Assembly: GCF_001074155.1 (NCBI RefSeq)
Contig: NZ_JUUZ01000008.1
Location: 42,522 to 106,521 of the forward strand
Source of the DNA: Streptococcus pseudopneumoniae
Lineage (GTDB): Bacteria > Bacillota > Bacilli > Lactobacillales > Streptococcaceae
Direction of reading: 5' to 3'
DNA length: 64,000 bases
Positions 57,576 through 64,000 of the stretch are shown here, piece by piece. The position numbers were made by a program, and so were the translations under genes. The notes beneath the pieces are model-generated. The model was not told where the DNA came from. It saw only the letters and a list, made by a program, of their open reading frames with translations, and did no database searches. Numbering within the stretch: position 1 is the first letter of the stretch; every line of letters starts with the position of its first letter.

Positions 57576-57654
57576 AAACATTTACCTCTCTGTATCTAAC
57601 TTACTTCAAGTATACACTTTTTATGAAGCTTTCGCTCTCTTATACTACGCCTCA

Positions 57655-58557
57655 TCAATGATGATGTTCATGTCCATGGTTTTGGACTGCTTCTAGCTCT
57701 TCCATATTTCGCTTATGAGTTTGATGACTTGCTAGGTCTGCGTCAATCTCAATGGTGATATTTTGAAAACCACAATCTTTGAGTTTGCTTCGAATCGATT
57801 CCTTGCAAAGCTCCATCTGTTCAATTTCTTTTAGACAAACATGGACAATGGCATTTTTCTCCAAACCATCCATGGTCCAGAGATTGAGCTGATTAAGGCT
57901 AGCAACATGGTCCAACTGCTCCAAGTCGCTTTTTACTTGCTTGATATCTACTCCTTCCGGTACAGCATCTAAGAAAATCTTAAGCGTGGACCAAAAACGT
58001 GGAATAGCTTTTGACAGAATAAAGATAGAGATGACAAGAGATAAGAGCGGATCCAGAATATACCAGTCGGTAAATCGCAGAACAATGGCCATCAGGATAA
58101 CAGCCACCCACCCCAGAGTATCTTCTAGAAAATGAAGGCTCAAAATAGACTCATTCTTGGTTTTTCCCTTACGAACTACTAGACTTGCTATTACATTAAC
58201 GCTGATAGCAATGATTCCTAACCAGAGGATTCCTTCATCATTGACCGCTTGTGGATGAAAGAGTTTCGTTATATTTCCCAAGATTACCAGAACAGATCCT
58301 GTCATCAGAATCACAGCCGTTACCATGGCCCCCAAAAGGCTAAATCGTTTGTAACCCAAGGTGTAATGACTATCTTCTTCACGATTAGAGATTGTTTCAA
58401 GAAAGGCTGATACCCCAATTGCGATTGCATCTCCCATGTCATGAACGGAATCAGCAAGAACTGCACTGGAACCAAATAACCCTCCAGCGATAAACTCGAC
58501 AATAGCATAACTCAAATTCAAGAAAAAAGCTAACCAAACTGCATGTTTTGTCTTCAT
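57655..58557 (-). CDS. czcD: Zinc efflux protein CzcD (cation diffusion facilitator)
   Basis: Exports Zn2+ (and Co2+) from the cytoplasm. 300 residues, six membrane helices with the transport-site pairs HDMGD (helix 2) and HFLED (helix 5), a cytoplasmic C-terminal domain and a His-rich end NHGHEHHH. Divergent from sczA, whose palindromes lie between the genes; this is the pneumococcal zinc-resistance arrangement. Confidence 0.94.
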   Translation of the reverse strand: MKTKHAVWLAFFLNLSYAIVEFIAGGLFGSSAVLADSVHDMGDAIAIGVSAFLETISNREEDSHYTLGYKRFSLLGAMVTAVILMTGSVLVILGNITKLFHPQAVNDEGILWLGIIAISVNVIASLVVRKGKTKNESILSLHFLEDTLGWVAVILMAIVLRFTDWYILDPLLSLVISIFILSKAIPRFWSTLKIFLDAVPEGVDIKQVKSDLEQLDHVASLNQLNLWTMDGLEKNAIVHVCLKEIEQMELCKESIRSKLKDCGFQNITIEIDADLASHQTHKRNMEELEAVQNHGHEHHH

Positions 58558-58586
58558 AATCCTGTTTCCTCTGATATAATAGATTC

Positions 58587-58603
58587 ATGAACATCCTGTT
58601 CAT
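58587..58603. promoter_or_regulatory. SczA operator 1 (czcD side)
   Basis: The perfect 17-bp palindrome ATGAACATCCTGTTCAT overlaps the spacer of the czcD promoter (minus-strand -10 TATTAT at 58576-58581). Confidence 0.8.
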
Positions 58604-58664
58604 TATCATTATCTAACATTCATTACAGAAAGGATAGGAGCAAACTGTTTACTTTGTAAGTTAC

Positions 58665-58679
58665 TGAACAGTTTGTTCA
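58665..58679. promoter_or_regulatory. SczA operator 2 (sczA side)
   Basis: The palindrome TGAACAGTTTGTTCA shares the TGAACA-N3-TGTTCA design with operator 1 and lies 11 bases before the sczA ATG. Together they suggest activation of czcD and autoregulation. Confidence 0.8.
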
Positions 58680-58689
58680 AAGTGTTCAT

Positions 58690-59229
58690 ATGACTAGTCA
58701 AGATCGTCGCATTAGCAAGACTCGAAAAGCTATCTATCAGGCTTTCTTGCACTTACTCAACCAAAAAGACTACGAGGCCATCACCGTTCAGGAAATCATA
58801 AACCTTGCTGATGTAGGGCGCTCAACTTTTTACAGCCATTACGAGAGTAAGGAATTATTGCTAGATGAACTCTGTCAAAAGCTCTTTCACCATCTCTTTG
58901 AGCGTGCTGAACACCTCTCACCACAAGACTATCTGGCTCATATCTTTCAGCATTTCAAGAAAAATCAAGACCATGTGACCAGTCTCTTGCTCTCTAAAAA
59001 CGATTATTTTATCCGGCAACTGCGAAAAGAACTAGAACACGATGTCTACCCAATGGTAGCCGACGAACTCATCAAGTCCCATCCAACTCTCCCTCACTCT
59101 TACCTCAAACACTTGGTCGTCAGCCATTTCATCGAAACCCTCAGCTGGTGGTTGAAAAAAGGCAAGTCCTACACGGAACAAGAAGTGATCCAATTTTATT
59201 TGGAGATTTTAAAAGTGGGCTCGAACTAG
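58690..59229 (+). CDS. sczA: TetR-family zinc-responsive regulator SczA
   Basis: 179 residues: TetR helix-turn-helix (about 10-55, YEAITVQEIINLADVGRSTFYSHY), then a helical effector domain with several His and Glu residues suited to zinc binding (HLFERAEHLSPQDY, FQHF). Known in S. pneumoniae as the regulator that turns on czcD with zinc. Fifteen bases separate it from the next gene, so it may lead a three-gene operon. Confidence 0.92.
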   Translation: MTSQDRRISKTRKAIYQAFLHLLNQKDYEAITVQEIINLADVGRSTFYSHYESKELLLDELCQKLFHHLFERAEHLSPQDYLAHIFQHFKKNQDHVTSLLLSKNDYFIRQLRKELEHDVYPMVADELIKSHPTLPHSYLKHLVVSHFIETLSWWLKKGKSYTEQEVIQFYLEILKVGSN

Positions 59230-59244
59230 AAGGGAGTATTTTCA

Positions 59245-59715
59245 ATGACCAGCGTGCAATTTTACTTTCTATTTCCATCACTCTTCATGCTTCACGAACT
59301 GGAAGAAATCGTTTGGATGCCATCCTTTGTCAAAAAAATATCAATCCAGTATCCAAACAATCGAATCCTATCTTATTACACTCCTTTTGCTTTCAATGCC
59401 ATTGTCTTAGAGCAATTTCTGATCCTAATGACGTCGCTATATCTTAGTTACCAGTTTAACAACTATAGCATTTACGCAAGCATCATAATCGCTTATATCT
59501 ACCATGTCTTAGGACATCTGATTCAGACAGTCGTTATTCGAAAATATGTTCCCGGATTGTTGACGGGCATTTTAACGAGTTTGTTTGCTCTTTGCAATCT
59601 CAAAAATGAATTTCCAATTAAACTTTATGGTTACTCTCTTTTTACCTTATTGGTTATTATTTTAAATCTTGTAGTATCATTTATGATTCTTCATAAAATC
59701 AGTCATAAAAAATAG
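59245..59715 (+). CDS. HXXEE-domain membrane protein
   Basis: 156 residues, five hydrophobic helices. The N-terminal helix holds the family motif HELEE (17-21), and a second conserved region HVLGHLIQT follows, giving His/Glu residues that could bind a metal in the membrane. The HXXEE family has no known function. It starts 15 bases after sczA behind AAGGGAG, so it is likely under zinc-responsive co-transcription. Confidence 0.82.
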   Translation: MTSVQFYFLFPSLFMLHELEEIVWMPSFVKKISIQYPNNRILSYYTPFAFNAIVLEQFLILMTSLYLSYQFNNYSIYASIIIAYIYHVLGHLIQTVVIRKYVPGLLTGILTSLFALCNLKNEFPIKLYGYSLFTLLVIILNLVVSFMILHKISHKK

Positions 59716-59749
59716 TACTCAGGCAATCATATCTTAGAAAGGAAACCCT

Positions 59750-60085
59750 ATGTTCTTCCCCATTCTTCTCGGCTTTTTTACGGCCTTCTTTGCCCTTGCT
59801 TTTGTTCTTCTTCACTTATTGGCTTCTCTGTCTGAAGTTAAAAAAGGGAATCACACTCTAGGAAATACATTTCTCCTTATCGGAAGTAGCTTTGCGACCT
59901 TATCTATCTTCCTCTACTTCTTTTTGCCGATTATCGCACTATCTCTTTGGCTGATTGGCTGTGGATTAATTTGCTACGGAGCCTATTGGAATGGCAAACA
60001 AAAAGAAAACTTCCATCCAGCCCACCATCTGATTCGAATTGGAATTGCACTGGTGCTTACCATCTTGTTAACCTTGATACAATAA
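59750..60085 (+). CDS. Small hydrophobic protein of unknown function
   Basis: 111 residues with four predicted helices (3-27, 40-58, 60-80, 92-110) and a short polar loop (GNGKQKENFHPAHH-like region). AAAGGAAA precedes the ATG. I do not recognise the family. It is 34 bases behind the HXXEE gene and before a strong terminator, so it closes the sczA transcript. Confidence 0.75.
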   Translation: MFFPILLGFFTAFFALAFVLLHLLASLSEVKKGNHTLGNTFLLIGSSFATLSIFLYFFLPIIALSLWLIGCGLICYGAYWNGKQKENFHPAHHLIRIGIALVLTILLTLIQ

Positions 60086-60109
60086 AAAAGGACCGTCTGA
60101 TCCTTTTTT
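60084..60109 (+). terminator. Terminator of the sczA-HXXEE operon
   Basis: AAAAAAGGA / TCCTTTTTT stem with T-run, overlapping the stop codon of the 111-residue gene. Confidence 0.9.
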
Positions 60110-60158
60110 TATTTACTGATAAGAGTATTAACTAATCCAATACTCCTTTGAAACTTTA

Positions 60159-61676
60159 TTACTGAAGTATTCCTTCTTGAAGGAGAAAGTCCCGCGCCAC
60201 TTCTTCAGCTGATTTACCTTCCACACCAACCTTATAGTTGAGCTGACTCATCTGGCTCTCGGTGATCTTACCAGCTAGTTTATTGAGTACTGCTTCCAAT
60301 TCTGGATGTTTTTTCAGTAATTCTTCCTTCATCAACGGTGCCCCTTGATAAGGAGGGAAGAGTTGTTTATCATCCTCCAAAACCACTAAATCATAGCGAG
60401 CAATTTCAGCATCTGTTGAGTAAGCATCTGTAATTTGAATGTCCCCTGACTGGATGGCTTGGTAGCGAAGAGCTGGCTCCATGGTTGCCACATTGAGATT
60501 CAATCCATAAACAGACTGCAAGCCCTTGTTTCCATCCTCACGGTCATTAAACTCCAGAGTGAATCCCGCCTTGAGCTGTCCTTCTACTTTTTTCAAGTCT
60601 GAAATCGTCTTAAGCCCATATTCTTGCGCAATTTTTTTGGGAACTGCTATAGCATAAGTATTTTGATAAGCCATGGGTTTAAGAAAGGCTAGTTGATCCT
60701 GTTTGGCAATACCATCACGAGCCACCTCGTAAACCTTTTCTGGGTCATGCCCAATTTGTGGAGATGATTGGAGGAGACTCTCTGTCACTGTTCCAGAAAA
60801 TTCTGGATAGATATCAATATCCCCTTTTTTCAGCGCTTGGTAAAGAAAGTCTGTCTTCCCAAAATTGGGTTTAACCGTCACCGTCATATCCGTATTTTCC
60901 TCGATGAGAAGTTTATACATATTCATGAGAATCTCAGGTTCAGGTCCTAACTTCCCAGCAATGACGAGATTGTCTTTCTCATTATGTGGAATCATGCTTG
61001 GAACATAACTAACTCCCAAACCAAGGACCATGACAGCAAAGGTCGAAACAATCGTACGTAACTTTGCCTTTTCCAACCATTTGAGAATGACATTAAAGAG
61101 AATGGCCAAAATGGCTGATGAGATTGCGCCGATTAAAATGAGACTCGCATTCCGACGATCAATTCCCAAAAGGATAAAGGAGCCCAATCCACCAGCTCCC
61201 ACAAGAGCTGCTAGAGTCGCTGTGCCAATAATCATAACGGTCGCTGTTCGAACCCCCGATACAATGACAGGCATGGCAAGTGGAATTTCAAACTTCTTGA
61301 GTCGCTCCCACTTGGTCATACCAAAAGAAATCCCTGCCTCCTCAAGACTAGGATCAATGCCATTCAGGGCTGTGATTGTATTTTCTAAAATCGGGAAAAT
61401 AGCGTAAATGACAAGGGCTGTGAGTGCTGGTAAGGTTCCAATCCCCATGAAAGGAATAAAGAGCCCCAACAAGGCCATTGAAGGAATGGTCTGGAAGATA
61501 CCTGCAACTTGTAGCACCCAGGTCGCTGCTTTTTTGTGACCATTTAGATAAACCGCAAGTGGGATGGTCAGAAAAATAGCGACCAATAAGGTCAAAAGAG
61601 ATAATTGCAGGTGTTGTCCCAGAGCTGTTACCCATTCACTAAATCGCTCCTGAAAGGTTGAAATGAAATTAGACAT
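60159..61676 (-). CDS. proWX: Choline/glycine betaine ABC transporter, permease fused to binding protein
   Basis: 505 residues from MSNFISTFQ (GGAGGTGATC upstream). The N-terminal half (about 1-215) is an OpuA/ProW-type permease with the EAA loop [25 protein letters not shown]; the C-terminal half (about 230-505) is an OpuAC-type binding domain with [10 protein letters not shown] and [10 protein letters not shown]. Such fusions keep the binding domain on the outer face. Imports betaine, carnitine or choline for osmoprotection; choline is plausible in this group because it decorates teichoic acid. Overlaps the ATPase gene by eight bases. Confidence 0.92.
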   Translation of the reverse strand: MSNFISTFQERFSEWVTALGQHLQLSLLTLLVAIFLTIPLAVYLNGHKKAATWVLQVAGIFQTIPSMALLGLFIPFMGIGTLPALTALVIYAIFPILENTITALNGIDPSLEEAGISFGMTKWERLKKFEIPLAMPVIVSGVRTATVMIIGTATLAALVGAGGLGSFILLGIDRRNASLILIGAISSAILAILFNVILKWLEKAKLRTIVSTFAVMVLGLGVSYVPSMIPHNEKDNLVIAGKLGPEPEILMNMYKLLIEENTDMTVTVKPNFGKTDFLYQALKKGDIDIYPEFSGTVTESLLQSSPQIGHDPEKVYEVARDGIAKQDQLAFLKPMAYQNTYAIAVPKKIAQEYGLKTISDLKKVEGQLKAGFTLEFNDREDGNKGLQSVYGLNLNVATMEPALRYQAIQSGDIQITDAYSTDAEIARYDLVVLEDDKQLFPPYQGAPLMKEELLKKHPELEAVLNKLAGKITESQMSQLNYKVGVEGKSAEEVARDFLLQEGILQ

Positions 61677-62397
61677 GAAGATCACCTCCAAACAAGTTTG
61701 CTACAAAGTCTGTCGCAGGTGCTTGTAGAATTGTTTTAGGTTCTGCAACCTGGCAAATCTCCCCATCCTGTAAAACAGCAATTCGATCCCCTAATTTTAG
61801 GGCCTCATCCGTATCATGAGTAACGAAAATGGTCGTCATACCGAACTCCTTGTGCAAGTCTTTGGTGAGAGCTTGCAACTGCTTGCGGGAGATAGCATCG
61901 AGAGCAGAGAAGGGCTCATCCATCAGCAAGATTTTTGGTTCCCCAATGATGGCCCGCACAATCCCAATCCGCTGTTGCTCCCCACCAGATAACTCACTAG
62001 GCATGCGCTTTGCATACTCTGCAGCAGGCAGACCCACCTTGTCCAAGAGTTCTTCTGTTTTAGAGGCGATTTGTTCCTTGCTCCAGCCCTTCATTTCAGG
62101 AATCAATGCTATATTTTCAGCAACTGTTAAATTTGGAAAAAGGGCAATGGCCTGAAGGACATAGCCGGTACTGAGACGTAACTCCCGTTCATCATAGTCC
62201 TTGATGCGTTTCCCATCCATATAAATATTGCCATCTGTCGGCTCCAAAAGACGGTTAATCATCTTGATCATAGTGGTCTTTCCAGATCCTGAAGGACCCA
62301 CTAGCACCATGAATTCTCCATTTTCAATGCGGAGATTGACATCTTTTAAAATGTCCTTATCCGTGTAGCGCAGGACTACATTTATATATTCAATCAT
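61669..62397 (-). CDS. proV: Choline/glycine betaine ABC transporter ATP-binding protein
   Basis: 242 residues from [10 protein letters not shown] (GAGGAAG upstream; an ATG five codons earlier is less likely). Walker [10 protein letters not shown], signature LSGGEQQR, Walker [12 protein letters not shown] and H-loop VTHDTDEAL. There are no CBS domains, unlike E. coli ProV. First gene of proV-proWX. Confidence 0.94.
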   Translation of the reverse strand: MIEYINVVLRYTDKDILKDVNLRIENGEFMVLVGPSGSGKTTMIKMINRLLEPTDGNIYMDGKRIKDYDERELRLSTGYVLQAIALFPNLTVAENIALIPEMKGWSKEQIASKTEELLDKVGLPAAEYAKRMPSELSGGEQQRIGIVRAIIGEPKILLMDEPFSALDAISRKQLQALTKDLHKEFGMTTIFVTHDTDEALKLGDRIAVLQDGEICQVAEPKTILQAPATDFVANLFGGDLHV

Positions 62398-62471
62398 ATT
62401 CTTCCTCACCATCTCCTTAAAAGCTAAGATCCTTATCTCACTTTTTATAAGAGTGTAATCATTATTATAAC

Positions 62472-62500
62472 ATTGTAATACTAGAAATTACATCTGTCAA
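62472..62500 (-). promoter_or_regulatory. proV promoter with overlapping palindrome
   Basis: Minus strand TTGACA (62495-62500), 17-bp spacer, TACAAT (62472-62477). The inverted repeat TGTAAT (62474-62479) / ATTACA (62487-62492) fills the spacer and -10, a typical place for a repressor site. Confidence 0.7.
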
Positions 62501-62532
62501 CAATTTTGATTTGAAATCATATATAAAAAAAA

Positions 62533-62552
62533 AGTTTGGCTAAGGCCAAACT
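62533..62552 (-). terminator. Terminator of the lipoprotein gene
   Basis: Minus strand AGTTTGGC, CTTA loop, GCCAAACT and then nine T residues. Confidence 0.92.
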
Positions 62553-62567
62553 CTCCATTATGATTGA

Positions 62568-63716
62568 TTATTCTTCTTCCACCAAACGTTTAAACTCCGC
62601 TTGGATTTCTGTATTTTCTGTCGGTTTTAAGTACATGATTCCACCATTTGTCGTTGGTGAATGAAATACAATCGTTTCTCCTGTGTTAGTTATCGCAAAA
62701 AAGTAACTATGAACATCTGGGTATTTATCCCAATTACTATAACGCTCTACAATTCGGTACTGGGCATTTCCTAGACCTGTATCCGTATACTCAGCATTCA
62801 TTTTCTCACTCGGTCCATCATCCCTAAGTGTATAGAGGTGGTCAGCCCCCACATCTCCTCCTGCGATTCCCTTTTGGTAATTGGGTTGTCCTAGTCGTTC
62901 TCCCCAGCCCTTTATAAAAGCTTCTAGTTTGGCAGATTTGTTGGGATTCCATGGTGCTTTTTGCTTTTCTCCCGAAATGGTCGTGCTAGTAGAGCTTTCA
63001 AATTTCTGCCAATCTAGTTGCTTGAAGTTCATTAATTCGGCTTCTGTCTTACCAAAGACAGAGTGCAAACTTTTATTCCCAGGAACTCGAATATCCTGTT
63101 CTTGTAGTTTACTTGCAACTTGCTGGTTTAAATTCAGATGATAGAGTACTCCTCTACCTTCTCCTGTTCCAGAAGACCAACTTAATTCCAGGACATCACC
63201 ACCCTTATAGATATTCATAGAATTTCTAGCACCACCATGGCCGGCTACAAAACCTTCTGCTAAAAGTATTGGTTTCTCATTTACAAGATAATAAAGACCC
63301 GAAATAAAATAATCACCATTAGATTGCTCGACGCCTATTAATAATTCCTCTACACCATCTTGATTAAGATCCGTATAGGCATAACGCATCTTATCTGATT
63401 GAAAAACCGCATTTTCAAGAGACCAACTATTGATAGGGCGTTCAGTGCCTTGTAAACTCTTATAGAGACCAGAGATTGCATTTACATCCTTCGGTGTAGA
63501 AAGTATTTTTTGGTAATTATCAAAAACTGGCTTGTAGAATTCTTTAAAATTTTTCTTAGACTCTACGGAAGTTTGTTCATTAGTATTTGATTGACTAACA
63601 GTTGTTGATAAACTAAGCCCTTGATTAGAATTTTCGGAGCTATGATTACTACAGCCAAACATAAAAAAACTCATAAATAGAACTAGCAAGACTCCTAAAA
63701 TACCCTTTTCTTCCAT
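62568..63716 (-). CDS. Lipoprotein with DUF4767-like C-terminal domain
   Basis: 382 residues. Lipoprotein signal peptide (about 1-22) with a cysteine after FMFG, then a Ser/Thr/Asn-rich linker, a middle domain with the calcium-loop-like DLNQDGVEELLIG (FG-GAP or EF-hand-like, about 117-129), and a C-terminal part (from WNPNKSAKLEAFIKGWGERLGQ) that resembles DUF4767 domains of Gram-positive surface proteins. Start supported by AAAGGAG and an extended -10 (TGATATAAT at 63764-63772). Exposed on the cell surface; the function is unknown. Confidence 0.8.
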   Translation of the reverse strand: MEEKGILGVLLVLFMSFFMFGCSNHSSENSNQGLSLSTTVSQSNTNEQTSVESKKNFKEFYKPVFDNYQKILSTPKDVNAISGLYKSLQGTERPINSWSLENAVFQSDKMRYAYTDLNQDGVEELLIGVEQSNGDYFISGLYYLVNEKPILLAEGFVAGHGGARNSMNIYKGGDVLELSWSSGTGEGRGVLYHLNLNQQVASKLQEQDIRVPGNKSLHSVFGKTEAELMNFKQLDWQKFESSTSTTISGEKQKAPWNPNKSAKLEAFIKGWGERLGQPNYQKGIAGGDVGADHLYTLRDDGPSEKMNAEYTDTGLGNAQYRIVERYSNWDKYPDVHSYFFAITNTGETIVFHSPTTNGGIMYLKPTENTEIQAEFKRLVEEE

Positions 63717-63763
63717 AACAAACTCCTTTATAGTTATTTAATTATTGTAGTGACTTCACTTAC

Positions 63764-63772
63764 ATTATATCA
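63764..63772 (-). promoter_or_regulatory. Extended -10 promoter of the lipoprotein gene
   Basis: Minus strand TGATATAAT about 48 bases before the ATG; the -35 region (TTTTAT) is poor. Confidence 0.6.
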
Positions 63773-63820
63773 AATGTTTAAGAGTTATAAAAAGAATAAT
63801 ATAAGACTAAGGCAATAAAA

Positions 63821-63840
63821 AAAGAGCTATAAAGCTCTTT
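63821..63840 (-). terminator. Terminator of the tRNA cluster
   Basis: Minus strand AAAGAGCT, TTAT loop, AGCTCTTT then TTTTTA, five bases after the tRNA-Ser 3' end. Confidence 0.9.
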
Positions 63841-63845
63841 AATTA

Positions 63846-63933
63846 CGGAGAATAAGGGATTCGAACCCTTGCGCCAGTTACCCGACCTAACGATTTAGCA
63901 AACCGTCCTCTTCAGCCTCTTGAGTAATTCTCC
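63846..63933 (-). tRNA. tRNA-Ser (anticodon GCU)
   Basis: 88 nt on the minus strand: acceptor GGAGAAT / ATTCTCC with discriminator G, D arm with GAGGCTGAAGAGG, anticodon loop TTTGCTAAA with GCT, a long variable arm as in class II tRNAs and the T arm GGGTTCGAATCCC. CCA is not encoded. Confidence 0.95.
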
Positions 63934-63939
63934 TATTAA

Positions 63940-64000
<61 letters not shown>

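Overview
The window is a stretch of chromosome from a mitis-group Streptococcus (S. mitis / S. oralis / S. pneumoniae relatives). The evidence is the AT-rich low-GC Gram-positive coding style, two BOX repeats of the pneumococcal type, the StkP/PhpP pair, the SczA/CzcD zinc module, a competence prepilin peptidase and teichoic-acid sugar genes of pneumococcal type. Gene order follows S. pneumoniae in blocks, as far as I remember it, but the blocks are joined differently, which suggests a relative rather than S. pneumoniae itself. No prophage, integrase, IS element or CRISPR array is visible.

Layout. 1-6.3 kb: end of a manganese exporter, then the sucrose regulon (scrK, scrA divergent from scrB-scrR) with operators over both core promoters. 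6.3-10.2 kb: the two mevalonate genes mvaA/mvaS and a split ThrE-type exporter. 10.2-18.6 kb: a dense minus-strand run stkP-phpP-rsmB-fmt-priA-rpoZ-gmk. 18.7-27.9 kb: rny, tmcAL, a methyltransferase, the rsfS-yqeK-nadD-yhbY-yqeH-yqeG ribosome/NAD cluster, a CorA transporter and a MscS channel. 28-36 kb: a FUSC-type exporter, typA, a 16S pseudouridine synthase, two tandemly duplicated small membrane proteins, a rhodanese-like protein, a vitamin transporter/kinase pair and truA. 36.2-44.9 kb: the competence prepilin peptidase, converging on a complete tryptophan operon (trpEGDCFBA) that is preceded by a second tryptophan synthase beta gene. 44.9-50.7 kb: aminosugar aminotransferase and initiating sugar transferase (teichoic acid), and a heterodimeric ABC exporter. 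50.7-56.3 kb: exoA, a VOC protein, a thioesterase, and galT/galK divergent from galR. 56.4-62.4 kb: a zinc alcohol dehydrogenase, czcD/sczA, two small membrane proteins and a choline/betaine ABC importer. 62.5-64 kb: a lipoprotein and two tRNA genes (Ser-GCU, Ile-GAU).

The most unusual region is 43.1-44.9 kb. A consensus promoter drives a tryptophan T-box leader, a lone trpB paralogue, then a second tryptophan T-box starting within 2-3 bases of the trpB paralogue stop codon, and then the trp operon. No good promoter is visible between the two T-boxes, so the biosynthetic operon may be read through two tRNA-Trp sensing switches in series, with the extra beta subunit (possibly an indole-salvage enzyme) made after only the first. 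Other points of interest are a StkP with three rather than four PASTA repeats plus a polar tail, both BOX elements sitting exactly on stop codons, a leaderless-looking pseudouridine synthase, a multi-hairpin leader before an ABC exporter, and the absence of the MerR regulator expected between adh and czcD.
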